Shown here piece after piece: positions 1-9,379 of a stretch of 64,000 nt of DNA. The notes under the pieces were generated by a model. The model had not been told where the DNA came from. It ran no database searches and saw only the letters and a list, made by a program, of their open reading frames with translations. The DNA lies in the NCBI RefSeq assembly GCF_013359695.1, contig NZ_JABFMU010000032.1, forward strand, positions 1 to 64,000, given 5' to 3'. The translations under genes and the position numbers were made by a program. Source of the DNA: Pseudomonas sp. C2B4 (GTDB lineage: Bacteria; Pseudomonadota; Gammaproteobacteria; Pseudomonadales; Pseudomonadaceae). Each line of letters begins with the position of its first letter. Positions within the stretch are counted from its first letter, which is position 1.

Positions 1-56
1 AGAGAGACTGGCGGCGTGAACCTTGACGGGTGTCCAAGATTACTTGACCAGTTCAA

Positions 57-76
57 GCTCGCTCCTACAGGGGTTT
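57..76. repeat. REP fragment
   Basis: A short piece (GCTCGCTCCTACAGG) matches one end of the REP repeats seen complete elsewhere in the window, most closely the TGTAGGAGCGAGC variant at 60441. Its partner arm would lie left of the window or has been lost. Called by similarity to the other copies only. Confidence 0.45.
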
Positions 77-83
77 GCGTTTT

Positions 84-341
84 TCATATTTCGATCTTTG
101 TGTGCAGTTCACTGGTCGGGCGCAACGCCCGTGCATAGCAGAACAGAAACAGGTTTCTCACCACTTCCTTGAGCACCACCGGCTCGCTGGAACTCAAGCC
201 ATTGAGATCCAGATCACCTTGATCCTGCAGCTCACTCAAGGCTTCTTCTTCAAGCACCGCACAGACTTCACCGGTTTCCCGATGCAGGATTCTCAGGTAA
301 GGGTGTGGGCGATCCAGCCAGGCATCGATCAAATAAGTCAT
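84..341 (-). CDS. Small conserved protein, PA4570-like, probably iron-regulated
   Basis: An 85-residue soluble protein starting MTYLIDAWLDRPHPYLRIL, with an acidic middle and no signal peptide or membrane segment. No catalytic motif is visible. It sits beyond ispB and the zinc-ribbon gene, where P. aeruginosa has the small gene PA4570 (position recalled, not searched). The start is supported by GGAGA seven bases upstream of the ATG. A Fur-box-like palindrome lies about 30 bases upstream of the start codon, so the gene is probably repressed by Fur with iron and induced in iron starvation. The function is unknown; the annotation rests on length, position and the Fur site. Confidence 0.8.
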   Translation of the reverse strand: MTYLIDAWLDRPHPYLRILHRETGEVCAVLEEEALSELQDQGDLDLNGLSSSEPVVLKEVVRNLFLFCYARALRPTSELHTKIEI

Positions 342-369
342 GTCTCATCTCCATTGATTGGGGTTCAAT

Positions 370-389
370 GAGAATAATTCTTATTCATT
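370..389. promoter_or_regulatory. Fur box
   Basis: AGAATAATTCTTATTC reads as interrupted GATAAT-type hexamers, the pattern of Pseudomonas Fur boxes (consensus GATAATGATAATCATTATC). It lies just upstream of the leftward 85-residue gene, where it would overlap the promoter. Predicted from sequence only. Confidence 0.65.
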
Positions 390-547
390 AAATAGCAAGA
401 GTCTATTGGCGGATCGTGGCTTTTTCCGGGTAAAGATTGCGTAAGGTCAAATCTAGTGGCGTTTGGCTATTACGAGGATCGGTGAAGTGATGCGGGGGAG
501 GGGCGAGGCACCATCCCGCGTCGGGCGCGGAATGGCGTACAGCGGGA

Positions 548-889
548 TCATACTTTTCTGACGAACTCGGATTTGAGTTTCATTGGGCCGATGCCGTCGA
601 TCTTGCAGTCGATGTCATGATCGCCATCGCACAGGCGGATGTTCTTGACCTTGGTGCCGACCTTGACCACCAGGGAAGTGCCCTTGACCTTGAGGTCCTT
701 GATCACGGTGATGGTGTCGCCGTCCTGCAAGACGTTGCCGACCGAATCCTTTTTCACGGCGTCATCGGACACGGCTTCGGCTTCGCCGCTGGCGGACCAT
801 TCGTGGGCGCACTCGGGGCAGATCAGCTGGGCGCCGTCTTCATAGGTGTATTCGGAATTGCATTTCGGGCAGGGTGGCAACGTGCTCAC
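548..889 (-). CDS. yjdM: PhnA/YjdM-family zinc-ribbon protein
   Basis: A 113-residue protein. Residues 7-30 form a zinc ribbon (CPKC at 8-11, CPEC at 24-27), followed by the PhnA domain with the typical core [15 protein letters not shown]. The length is normal for the family. PhnA/YjdM proteins were named from the E. coli phosphonate region but are not needed for phosphonate breakdown; their cellular role is unclear. The gene stands alone, with its start next to a REP element and no phosphonate genes nearby. Family assignment is firm; function is not. Confidence 0.9.
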   Translation of the reverse strand: MSTLPPCPKCNSEYTYEDGAQLICPECAHEWSASGEAEAVSDDAVKKDSVGNVLQDGDTITVIKDLKVKGTSLVVKVGTKVKNIRLCDGDHDIDCKIDGIGPMKLKSEFVRKV

Positions 890-973
890 TAAGGCTCCTT
901 GAAGTCAGGATCGCTAAAAAGCGCACATTATATAGGGTTTTAGGCAGGGAGGGGGGAGGAGCCTTGAATGACC

Positions 974-1064
974 TGTGGGAGCGAGCCTGCTCGCGAATGC
1001 GGTGGGCCAGTCAGCTTCAATGCTGAATGGCTAAATGCATTCGCGAGCAGGCTCGCTCCCACAA
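974..1064. repeat. REP doublet (REPIN)
   Basis: Two inverted REP arms (TGTGGGAGCGAGCCTGCTCG and its complement) flank a variable spacer. It lies between the starts of the zinc-ribbon gene and the end of ispB. Same family as the doublets at 6066, 13164, 33286, 54934 and 62577. Confidence 0.9.
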
Positions 1065-1076
1065 GGGATATTGCTG

Positions 1077-2045
1077 TCAGTGAGTGCGGGCGACCGCAAA
1101 CTCGCTCAGTTCGACCAGCGCATCGCGATACTCGCTGGCTGGCAACGCTTCGAGGCATTTGATCGCGCGGGCCACGTAATCGCGGGCCAGCTTTGCGGTG
1201 TAATCCAGCGAGCCAGAGGCTTCCACGGCTGCACGGATGCTTTCCAGGTCTTCAATGCCGCCTTTCTGAATGGCCTTGCGCACCAGGGCTGCCTGCTCTG
1301 GCGTACCTTCACGCATGGTGTAGATCAGCGGGAGGGTCGGCTTGCCTTCGGCCAGGTCGTCACCGACGTTCTTGCCCAGGGTTTCTGCATCGCCTTTGTA
1401 GTCCAGCAGGTCGTCGACCAGCTGGAAAGCCACGCCCAAGTGGTCGCCGAAAGTGCGCAGCGCTTCGCTCTGTTCAGGCGTTGCACCGGCCAGGGCCGCA
1501 GCGCTGTGGGTCGAGGCTTCGAAAAGCATCGCCGTCTTGCCGCGGATGACTTCCATGTAGGTTTCTTCGGTGGTGCTGGCGTCACGGACCTTCGACAGCT
1601 GCAGCACTTCGCCTTCGGCAATGATGCGTGTGGCTTGCGAAAGGATCTTCATGACTGGCATGGAGCCCAGTTCGACCATCATTTCGAAGGAGCGCGAATA
1701 CAGGAAGTCGCCCACCAGCACGCTGGGCGCATTGCCCCACATGGCATTGGCGGTGGAGCGGCCGCGGCGCATGCCGGACATGTCGACCACGTCGTCATGC
1801 AGCAGGGTGGCGGTGTGCAGGAATTCGATGGTGGCGGCCAGCAAGCGCATGTCATCGCCTTCGCGACCCAGGGCCTTGCCACACAGCAGCACTAATAGGG
1901 GTCGAAGACGTTTGCCGCCGGCCGAGGTAATGTAGTCGCCGATTTTTGACACCAGCGGCACTCGGGAAGTCAGCTGCTTCTTGATGATGCCGTCGACGGC
2001 GCTAAAATCGTCCGCCACCGCGCGGTAGAAAGCTTGGGGTTGCAT
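1077..2045 (-). CDS. ispB: Octaprenyl diphosphate synthase
   Basis: A 322-residue trans-polyprenyl diphosphate synthase. It extends farnesyl diphosphate with isopentenyl diphosphate to make the side chain of ubiquinone. The two aspartate-rich metal-binding motifs are visible: DDVVD at residues 84-88 and DDLLD at 211-215, with the conserved GKRLRP near residue 44. Length is normal for IspB. It is transcribed away from rplU-rpmA, the usual divergent arrangement in gammaproteobacteria. The cytoplasmic enzyme feeds the respiratory quinone pool used by Ndh elsewhere in the window. Confidence 0.96.
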   Translation of the reverse strand: MQPQAFYRAVADDFSAVDGIIKKQLTSRVPLVSKIGDYITSAGGKRLRPLLVLLCGKALGREGDDMRLLAATIEFLHTATLLHDDVVDMSGMRRGRSTANAMWGNAPSVLVGDFLYSRSFEMMVELGSMPVMKILSQATRIIAEGEVLQLSKVRDASTTEETYMEVIRGKTAMLFEASTHSAAALAGATPEQSEALRTFGDHLGVAFQLVDDLLDYKGDAETLGKNVGDDLAEGKPTLPLIYTMREGTPEQAALVRKAIQKGGIEDLESIRAAVEASGSLDYTAKLARDYVARAIKCLEALPASEYRDALVELSEFAVARTH

Positions 2046-2124
2046 CAGCGACAGTCGCTCCAGAAGGGTTGCGCGGCATGCTAGGACCCACGTCCGGGCC
2101 TGTCAAGGCGCGATGGACGGCCTA

Positions 2125-2153
2125 TTGCAAGGCGCTCGTGGCTTGCGTACAAT
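2125..2153 (+). promoter_or_regulatory. sigma-70 promoter of rplU-rpmA
   Basis: TTGCAA and TACAAT are separated by 17 bases and followed by a GC-rich CGCGCA discriminator, as expected for a growth-rate-controlled ribosomal promoter. It implies a leader of roughly 125 bases before rplU. Confidence 0.75.
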
Positions 2154-2285
2154 CGCGCACCCTGAACTTCCTGGGCAGCACCTGCCTTACGCAATTGCAA
2201 GCGGGCCTTCCAGCCCCATGCAGCCATGCCAGCCAATACCTCTTCTTATAAAGAGCTGGGTGAGCAGGATTATCGGAGAAATACC

Positions 2286-2600
2286 ATGTCTTATGCAGTA
2301 ATCGTTACTGGCGGCAAGCAATACAAAGTCGCCCCAGGTGAATACCTGAAGATCGAAAAACTGGAAGTCGCTACCGGCGAATCCGTTACCTTTGATCGCG
2401 TTCTGTTGGTTGCCAACGGTGACGACGTGAATATCGGCGCTCCAGTTGTTGCTGGCGCTACCGTTGTGGCTGAAGTGATCTCCCAAGGTCGTCACGATAA
2501 AGTCCGCATCATCAAGTTCCGTCGCCGTAAGCACCACATGAAGCGTATGGGCCACCGCCAGTGGTACACCGAGATCAAAATCACCGGTATTCAGGCTTAA
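2286..2600 (+). CDS. rplU: 50S ribosomal protein L21
   Basis: A 104-residue large-subunit protein, starting [20 protein letters not shown] and containing the L21 signature with the basic [23 protein letters not shown] near the C-terminus. An upstream in-frame ATG at 2226 gives a non-homologous extension, so the start at 2286, preceded by CGGAGAA, was chosen. It forms an operon with rpmA 35 bases downstream, and a sigma-70 promoter lies at 2125. Confidence 0.98.
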   Translation: MSYAVIVTGGKQYKVAPGEYLKIEKLEVATGESVTFDRVLLVANGDDVNIGAPVVAGATVVAEVISQGRHDKVRIIKFRRRKHHMKRMGHRQWYTEIKITGIQA

Positions 2601-2635
2601 TTACAGCCTAATTCCTCACTAGGAGAATTGAACTC

Positions 2636-2893
2636 ATGGCACACAAAAAAGCTGGTGGTAGTACCCGTAACGGTCGCGACTCAGAAGCCAAACGCCTTGG
2701 CGTGAAGATGTATGGCGGCCAGGCTATCAAAGCAGGCAACATCATCGTGCGTCAGCGCGGCACCCAATTCCACGCTGGCTACGGCGTAGGCATGGGTAAA
2801 GATCACACCCTCTTCGCTAAAGTCGAAGGCGTGATCAAGTTCGAAGTAAAAGGCGCCTTCGGTCGTCGTTACGTGAGCGTAGTCGCAGCTTAA
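2636..2893 (+). CDS. rpmA: 50S ribosomal protein L27
   Basis: An 85-residue protein. It begins [20 protein letters not shown], whose flexible N-terminus reaches the peptidyl-transferase centre. AGGAG precedes the ATG. It is co-transcribed with rplU and ends just before a rho-independent terminator. No N-terminal propeptide of the Firmicutes type is present. Confidence 0.98.
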   Translation: MAHKKAGGSTRNGRDSEAKRLGVKMYGGQAIKAGNIIVRQRGTQFHAGYGVGMGKDHTLFAKVEGVIKFEVKGAFGRRYVSVVAA

Positions 2894-2908
2894 TTGCGCG
2901 ATCGCTGG

Positions 2909-2938
2909 AAAAGCCCTGTCTTGCGACGGGGCTTTTTC
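2909..2938 (+). terminator. Terminator of rplU-rpmA
   Basis: AAAAGCCCTGTC and GACGGGGCTTTTT pair around a TTGC loop and end in a T run directly after rpmA. Confidence 0.85.
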
Positions 2939-3051
2939 GTTTGTGGGGTGAGTCTCTTGCAAAACTGTTTGTATGGGCTGTCGGCGCGCTGGACTGTGCG
3001 GTCGTTGATTGAGGTCGCTGCGCTCATTTTTGCAAGAGTCTTATGTCTTAG

Positions 3052-4314
<1,263 letters not shown>

Positions 4315-4334
4315 TTCGTTGCGATAAACTTAAG

Positions 4335-4358
4335 CGCCGCTCAATCGAGCGGCGTTTT
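4335..4358 (+). terminator. Terminator of obgE
   Basis: CGCCGCTC, loop AATC, GAGCGGCG, then TTTT, 20 bases after the obgE stop codon. Confidence 0.85.
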
Positions 4359-4447
4359 AGTATCTGGAAATCGTTGGTCACGAATAGCCACGAATAACAT
4401 CACGGGCAGTGCCAGGTCGCGCTGTCCTCAAGCTAAGGTTGAAGATG

Positions 4448-5566
4448 ATGCGGAGCAAGGTGACAGGTGCGCAGCGTTGGGTCGTGAAAATCGGCAGCGC
4501 TTTGCTGACGGCGGACGGCAAGGGGCTGGACCGCGCGGCAATGGGTGTCTGGGTAGAGCAGATGGTGGCCTTGCATGAGGCGGGTGTCGAGCTGGTGCTG
4601 GTGTCCTCCGGGGCGGTGGCGGCCGGCATGAGCCGTCTGGGCTGGACCGCGCGACCCAGTGCGATGCACGAGCTCCAGGCTGCAGCTGCAATCGGCCAAA
4701 TGGGGTTGGTGCAAGCCTGGGAGTCGAGCTTTGCCGAGCATGGTCGTCACACTGCGCAGATTCTCCTCACTCACGATGACCTGTCCGACCGCAAGCGTTA
4801 CCTGAACGCCCGCAGCACCCTGCGCGCGCTGGTTGAGCTCAAAGTCATCCCGGTGATCAACGAAAACGACACCGTGGTCACCGATGAAATCCGTTTCGGC
4901 GACAACGACACCCTGGCGGCGCTGGTGGCCAACCTGGTGGAGGCGGACTTGCTGGTGATCCTGACGGATCGCGATGGCATGTTCGACGCCGATCCGCGCA
5001 ACAACCCGGATGCCCAGCTGATTTACGAGGCTCGTGCCGATGATCCGGCGCTTGACGCCGTGGCGGGCGGTACCGGCGGAGCGCTGGGGCGCGGTGGCAT
5101 GCAGACCAAATTGCGCGCGGCGCGTCTGGCGGCGCGTTCCGGGGCGCATACGATCATTGTTGGCGGTCGCCTCGAGCGTGTGCTGGATCGCCTCAAGGCG
5201 GGCGAGCGCATCGGTACGTTGCTTTCACCCGAGCGCGGCATGCTGGCGGCGCGTAAGCAGTGGCTGGCCGGGCATCTGCAAACCCGTGGCACGCTGGTGC
5301 TGGATGCAGGTGCGGTGGCGGCGTTGTCCCAAGGCAACAAGAGTTTGCTGCCCGTGGGCGTGAAATTGGTCCAGGGCAGCTTCCGTCGCGGAGAGATGGT
5401 GGTGTGCGTAGCACCGGATGGTCGAGAGATCGCTCGTGGCCTGGCTAACTACAGTGCGCTGGAAGCGCAAAAAATCATCGGTCAGTCGTCTGATGCGATT
5501 GTCGGTCTGTTGGGTTACATGGCGGAACCGGAACTGGTTCACCGCGATAACCTGATTCTGGTCTGA
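4448..5566 (+). CDS. proB: Glutamate 5-kinase
   Basis: A 372-residue enzyme that phosphorylates glutamate in the first step of proline synthesis. The amino-acid-kinase domain covers about residues 1-255 ([42 protein letters not shown]), and a C-terminal PUA domain follows from about 275 ([16 protein letters not shown]). Of the possible starts 4409, 4445 and 4448, the last gives the family N-terminus [11 protein letters not shown]. It follows obgE as usual in Pseudomonas; proA is not in the window. Confidence 0.96.
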   Translation: MRSKVTGAQRWVVKIGSALLTADGKGLDRAAMGVWVEQMVALHEAGVELVLVSSGAVAAGMSRLGWTARPSAMHELQAAAAIGQMGLVQAWESSFAEHGRHTAQILLTHDDLSDRKRYLNARSTLRALVELKVIPVINENDTVVTDEIRFGDNDTLAALVANLVEADLLVILTDRDGMFDADPRNNPDAQLIYEARADDPALDAVAGGTGGALGRGGMQTKLRAARLAARSGAHTIIVGGRLERVLDRLKAGERIGTLLSPERGMLAARKQWLAGHLQTRGTLVLDAGAVAALSQGNKSLLPVGVKLVQGSFRRGEMVVCVAPDGREIARGLANYSALEAQKIIGQSSDAIVGLLGYMAEPELVHRDNLILV

Positions 5567-5578
5567 AGGAATACCTGA

Positions 5579-6043
5579 ATGCGTGTGGCAAAAGGACTAT
5601 TGGGGTTGCTGTTGGCGATGCCATTGCTGGCTTCGGCCGAGGAAATCGGCCAGGTATCGACGGTGTTCAAGTTTGTTGGTCCGAACGATCGAATCGTTGT
5701 CGAGGCATTCGATGATCCGAAAGTCGAGGGTGTGACCTGCTACCTTTCGCGCGCCAAGACCGGCGGTGTGAAGGGTGGCTTGGGTTTGGCTGAAGATCGC
5801 GCCGAAGCTTCCATTGCCTGCCGTCAGGTCGGGCCGATCAAGTTCAAGGGTGAGCTGAAGGATGGGGAGGAAGTGTTCAAGGAGCGCACTTCCCTGGTGT
5901 TCAAGACCATGCAGGTGGTGCGTTTCCTCGACAAGAAGCGCAATACACTGGTGTATCTGGTCTATAGCGATCGATTGATCGAGGGCAGTCCGCAGAATGC
6001 GGTAACGGCGATACCGATTTTGCCGTGGGCGAACGCCCAGTAA
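5579..6043 (+). CDS. CreA-family periplasmic protein
   Basis: A 154-residue exported protein. The signal peptide ends near residue 20 (MPLLASA before [12 protein letters not shown]). The mature part has the CreA core, including [20 protein letters not shown] and two cysteines. CreA proteins are widespread in proteobacteria but have no proven function. It lies 12 bases after proB and is probably co-transcribed. A REP doublet and a bidirectional terminator follow. Confidence 0.9.
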   Translation: MRVAKGLLGLLLAMPLLASAEEIGQVSTVFKFVGPNDRIVVEAFDDPKVEGVTCYLSRAKTGGVKGGLGLAEDRAEASIACRQVGPIKFKGELKDGEEVFKERTSLVFKTMQVVRFLDKKRNTLVYLVYSDRLIEGSPQNAVTAIPILPWANAQ

Positions 6044-6065
6044 TCCGAGGTTCGCGAAGATCCAC

Positions 6066-6154
6066 TGTGGGGGCGAGCCTGCTCGCGAAGGCGGCAGCAC
6101 ATTCAATATTCATGTGTCTGGTGCACTGCTTTCGCGGGCAGGCTCGCTCCCACA
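6066..6154. repeat. REP doublet (REPIN)
   Basis: Inverted arms TGTGGGGGCGAGCCTGCTCG and CGGGCAGGCTCGCTCCCACA, each with one base changed from the common core. Located between the convergent CreA-family gene and rpsT. Confidence 0.88.
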
Positions 6155-6186
6155 TTTTTTGTCGAGTTCACCAAATCACAGGCAAT

Positions 6187-6214
6187 AAAAAACCGACCCT
6201 GAGGTCGGTTTTTT
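6187..6214. terminator. Bidirectional terminator (rpsT / CreA gene)
   Basis: AAAAAACCGACC, loop CTGA, GGTCGGTTTTTT. It has a T run on both strands, so it can end transcription of both convergent genes. Confidence 0.88.
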
Positions 6215-6228
6215 AATGAACGGGTCGC

Positions 6229-6507
6229 TTAGGCAGCAGCGGCAACGTTCAGGGCCTTTACGTGGCCATTCAGGCGGCTCTTATGGCGAGCAGCCTTGTT
6301 CTTGTGGATGATGCCTTTATCGGCCATACGGTCGATAACTGGCACAGCCAGAACGTAAGCAGCTTGTGCTTTAGCAGCGTCTTTTGCGTCGATGGCCTTA
6401 ACTACGTTTTTGATGTAGGTACGAACCATGGAACGCAGGCTGGCGTTGTGGCTGCGACGCTTCTCAGCCTGTTTTGCACGTTTTTTGGCGGAAGGTGAGT
6501 TGGCCAC
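6229..6507 (-). CDS. rpsT: 30S ribosomal protein S20
   Basis: A 92-residue basic helical protein that binds 16S rRNA early in 30S assembly ([21 protein letters not shown]). GAGGAG is placed about 11 bases before the ATG. It is divergent from murJ, the usual pair in gammaproteobacteria. A sigma-70 promoter can be read at 6561-6589, giving a leader of about 45 bases. Confidence 0.98.
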   Translation of the reverse strand: MANSPSAKKRAKQAEKRRSHNASLRSMVRTYIKNVVKAIDAKDAAKAQAAYVLAVPVIDRMADKGIIHKNKAARHKSRLNGHVKALNVAAAA

Positions 6508-6560
6508 CGTCGAGCTCCTCGAAAGACTTTTTAGGAAATAGCAAACAAAATAGGCCGCGA

Positions 6561-6589
6561 ATCATGCCGATGAGTTGAAGTCTTGTCAA
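6561..6589 (-). promoter_or_regulatory. sigma-70 promoter of rpsT
   Basis: On the minus strand, TTGACA and CATGAT are 17 bases apart, followed by GC-rich sequence. Confidence 0.65.
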
Positions 6590-6759
6590 GGGCGCTTGAA
6601 ACGTTCCGCTAAGTGGTAGGCGTGGTGCGACGGGATATTTCTTTCCGGCGTGTGACCTGTAAACTCGCGAGCTTTGGCTCTGTGCTGTTGCGGCGCGGAG
6701 TATCGCACAAGTAGGCGCGTAGTTCGCCTGCTGTTTATCGACAGGCACACACTCTTTCA

Positions 6760-8298
6760 ATGAATCTGCTCAAATCGTTGGCCGCCGTCAGCTCTATCAC
6801 GATGCTTTCCCGGGTTCTGGGGTTCGTTCGTGACACCCTCATTGCGCGCACCTTCGGCGCGGGAATGGCGACGGACGCCTTCTTTATTGCCTTCAAATTG
6901 CCCAACCTGTTGCGACGCATCTTTGCAGAGGGGGCGTTTTCCCAGGCATTCGTGCCGATCCTTGCCGAATATAAAAGCCAGAAAGGGGAGGAGGCGACGC
7001 GCACGTTTATTGCCTACGTCTCGGGTCTTTTGACGCTCGTCCTGGCGTTGGTCACGGCCTTGGGCATGCTTGCCGCGCCGTGGGTCATTTGGGTCACGGC
7101 GCCGGGTTTTACCGATACCCCGGAAAAATTCGAGCTGACCTCAAGTCTGCTGCGGGTGACTTTCCCCTATATTTTGCTGATTTCCCTGTCTTCACTGGCT
7201 GGCGCGATCCTAAATACGTGGAACCGCTTTTCAGTGCCGGCCTTTGTGCCGACGCTGCTTAACGTCAGCATGATCTTCTTCTCTCTGTTCCTGACGCCGT
7301 ACTTCGATCCGCCTGTGATGGCGCTGGGGTGGGCGGTTCTGGTGGGCGGTTTGGCGCAGTTGCTCTATCAGCTGCCGCACCTGAAAAAAATCGGCATGCT
7401 GGTGCTACCGCGCCTGAATCTTCGGGACAGCGGCGTCTGGCGGGTGATGAAGCAGATGCTGCCGGCCATTCTCGGCGTGTCGGTGAGTCAGATTTCGCTG
7501 ATTATCAACACCATTTTCGCTTCCTTCCTGGTTGCCGGTTCCGTGTCCTGGATGTACTACGCCGACCGGTTGATGGAGCTGCCGTCTGGCGTATTGGGTG
7601 TGGCGTTGGGGACGATTCTGCTACCGACCCTGGCCAAGACTTACGCCAGCAAGGATCGTCACGAATACTCGCGGATCCTCGATTGGGGTCTGCGCCTGTG
7701 TTTCGTGCTGGTGCTGCCTTGCGCCCTGGCGTTGGGGATTCTGGCCGAGCCGCTGACGGTTTCACTGTTTCAGTATGGCCAGTTCAATGCCTTTGATGCG
7801 GCCATGACTCAGCGGGCACTGATCGCCTATTCGGTCGGTTTGCTCGGAATTATTGTCATCAAAGTGCTGGCCCCGGGCTTTTATGCGCAACAAAACATCC
7901 GGACTCCGGTAAAAATCGCAATCTTCACCCTGGTCGTCACCCAGTTGTTCAACCTGTTGCTGATCGGTCCGCTGGCCCATGCCGGCCTGGCGCTCGCCAT
8001 CAGCGCCGGCGCCTGCCTCAATGCGGGGTTGCTCTTCTATCAGCTGCGCAAGCAGCAGATGTATCAGCCCCAGCCGGGGTGGGCGAAGTTCGGCTTTAAG
8101 CTGGTGATCGCGGTGACGGTGATGTCGGGCGTATTGTTGGCGGGGATGCACTTTATGCCGGCTTGGGGCGAGGGGCAGATGCTTGAGCGTTTCCTGCGTC
8201 TGGGTGCCTTGGTGGTCGCCGGTGTGGTGGCGTATTTCGGCATGTTAGTGTTGATGGGCTTCCGTTTGCGCGATTTCAATCGCAAGGCGCTGGGCTGA
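6760..8298 (+). CDS. murJ: Lipid II flippase MurJ
   Basis: A 512-residue inner-membrane protein of the MOP superfamily that flips the peptidoglycan precursor lipid II. It has about 14 hydrophobic segments along its length and the family N-terminus [28 protein letters not shown] is clearly visible (short extract: RVLGFVRD). Length is typical. Divergent from rpsT. Its own promoter in the 252-base gap was not resolved. Confidence 0.96.
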   Translation: MNLLKSLAAVSSITMLSRVLGFVRDTLIARTFGAGMATDAFFIAFKLPNLLRRIFAEGAFSQAFVPILAEYKSQKGEEATRTFIAYVSGLLTLVLALVTALGMLAAPWVIWVTAPGFTDTPEKFELTSSLLRVTFPYILLISLSSLAGAILNTWNRFSVPAFVPTLLNVSMIFFSLFLTPYFDPPVMALGWAVLVGGLAQLLYQLPHLKKIGMLVLPRLNLRDSGVWRVMKQMLPAILGVSVSQISLIINTIFASFLVAGSVSWMYYADRLMELPSGVLGVALGTILLPTLAKTYASKDRHEYSRILDWGLRLCFVLVLPCALALGILAEPLTVSLFQYGQFNAFDAAMTQRALIAYSVGLLGIIVIKVLAPGFYAQQNIRTPVKIAIFTLVVTQLFNLLLIGPLAHAGLALAISAGACLNAGLLFYQLRKQQMYQPQPGWAKFGFKLVIAVTVMSGVLLAGMHFMPAWGEGQMLERFLRLGALVVAGVVAYFGMLVLMGFRLRDFNRKALG

Positions 8299-8393
8299 GG
8301 ATAAAACCTCGATAAGCACGGGCGGGCCGGCATTTTTGTCGGCTTGATCACTTTGGGTTACGGTGTTGCCTGTCGTCGGCCGCCGGGTGTGGT

Positions 8394-8399
8394 TATAAT
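8394..8399 (+). promoter_or_regulatory. -10 element before ribF
   Basis: A perfect TATAAT stands 29 bases before the ribF start. A convincing -35 at the right distance was not found. A transcript from here would begin near 8406, making an ATG at 8410 nearly leaderless and favouring 8428 as the start of ribF. Confidence 0.5.
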
Positions 8400-8427
8400 C
8401 GACCACTTTATGAGCAAGAAGCGCGTT

Positions 8428-9366
8428 ATGCAGCTGGTTCGAGGCCTCCACAATCTGCGCCCCCAGCATCGGGGCTGCGTCGCCACTATTGGCAACTTTG
8501 ACGGTGTACACCGTGGTCACCAGGCTATCCTGGCGCGACTGCGTGAGCGTGCGCTCGAGTTGGGCGTGCCCAGCTGCGTGGTGATTTTCGAGCCACAGCC
8601 ACGGGAGTTCTTCGCTCCGGACACGGCCCCGGCCCGCCTGGCCCGCCTGCGGGACAAACTGCAGCTGCTGGCCGCCGAAGGCGTCGACCGGGTGTTGTGC
8701 CTGGCGTTCAATCAACGTCTGAGCAAGCTCAGCGCCAGCGAATTCGTCGATACCATTCTGGTTGATGGCCTGGGCGTGCAGCACCTTGAAGTCGGCGACG
8801 ACTTCCGTTTCGGTTGTGACCGGGTCGGGGATTTTGATTTCCTGCAACAGGCCGGCGTCATCCAGGGCTTTACCGTCGAAGCCGCGCGGACCGTCGAGCT
8901 GGACGGCATCCGGGTCAGCAGCACCCAGGTGCGTAATGCGCTGGCTGCCGCTGATTTCGCCCTCGCCGAACGCCTGCTCGGTCGCCCGTACCGGATAGCC
9001 GGTCGGGTGTTGCATGGCCAGAAACTTGCCCGGCAGTTGGGGACACCCACCGCCAACATACAACTCAAGCGTCGTCGCGTGCCGTTCACCGGGGTCTACC
9101 TGGTCGATGTCGAGATCGATGGCAAGACCTGGCCCGGTGTCGCCAATATCGGCGTACGGCCAACGGTTCAAGGTGATGGCAAGGCCCACCTGGAAGTACA
9201 TCTTTTAGATTTTGCCGGCGATCTGTATGACCGGCGTTTAACGGTGGTTTTCCACCACAAGCTGCGTGAAGAGCAGCGATTCGCCTCTCTGGAGGCGCTG
9301 AAAACGGCGATCAACGCGGATGTCGCCGCCGCCCGTGCACTAGCCGCACCTAGCGCCCATCGCTAA
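8428..9366 (+). CDS. ribF: Bifunctional riboflavin kinase / FAD synthetase
   Basis: A 312-residue enzyme making FMN and then FAD from riboflavin. The N-terminal FAD-synthetase half has the nucleotidyltransferase motif GNFDGVHRGH at about 24-33 and ISSTQ-like RVSSTQVR near 170. The C-terminal riboflavin-kinase half contains GTPTANI and PGVANIGVRPTV. Start 8428 (MQLVRGLHNLRP) was chosen over 8344 and 8410. It is the first gene of ribF-ileS-lspA-fkpB. Confidence 0.95.
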   Translation: MQLVRGLHNLRPQHRGCVATIGNFDGVHRGHQAILARLRERALELGVPSCVVIFEPQPREFFAPDTAPARLARLRDKLQLLAAEGVDRVLCLAFNQRLSKLSASEFVDTILVDGLGVQHLEVGDDFRFGCDRVGDFDFLQQAGVIQGFTVEAARTVELDGIRVSSTQVRNALAAADFALAERLLGRPYRIAGRVLHGQKLARQLGTPTANIQLKRRRVPFTGVYLVDVEIDGKTWPGVANIGVRPTVQGDGKAHLEVHLLDFAGDLYDRRLTVVFHHKLREEQRFASLEALKTAINADVAAARALAAPSAHR

Positions 9367-9379
9367 TGAAGAGCCTTAA

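Noticed and set aside
974-1064. Possible CRISPR or terminator from repeated inverted sequences
   Set aside because: Repeats are dispersed, paired and palindromic, without regular spacers; they are REP doublets.
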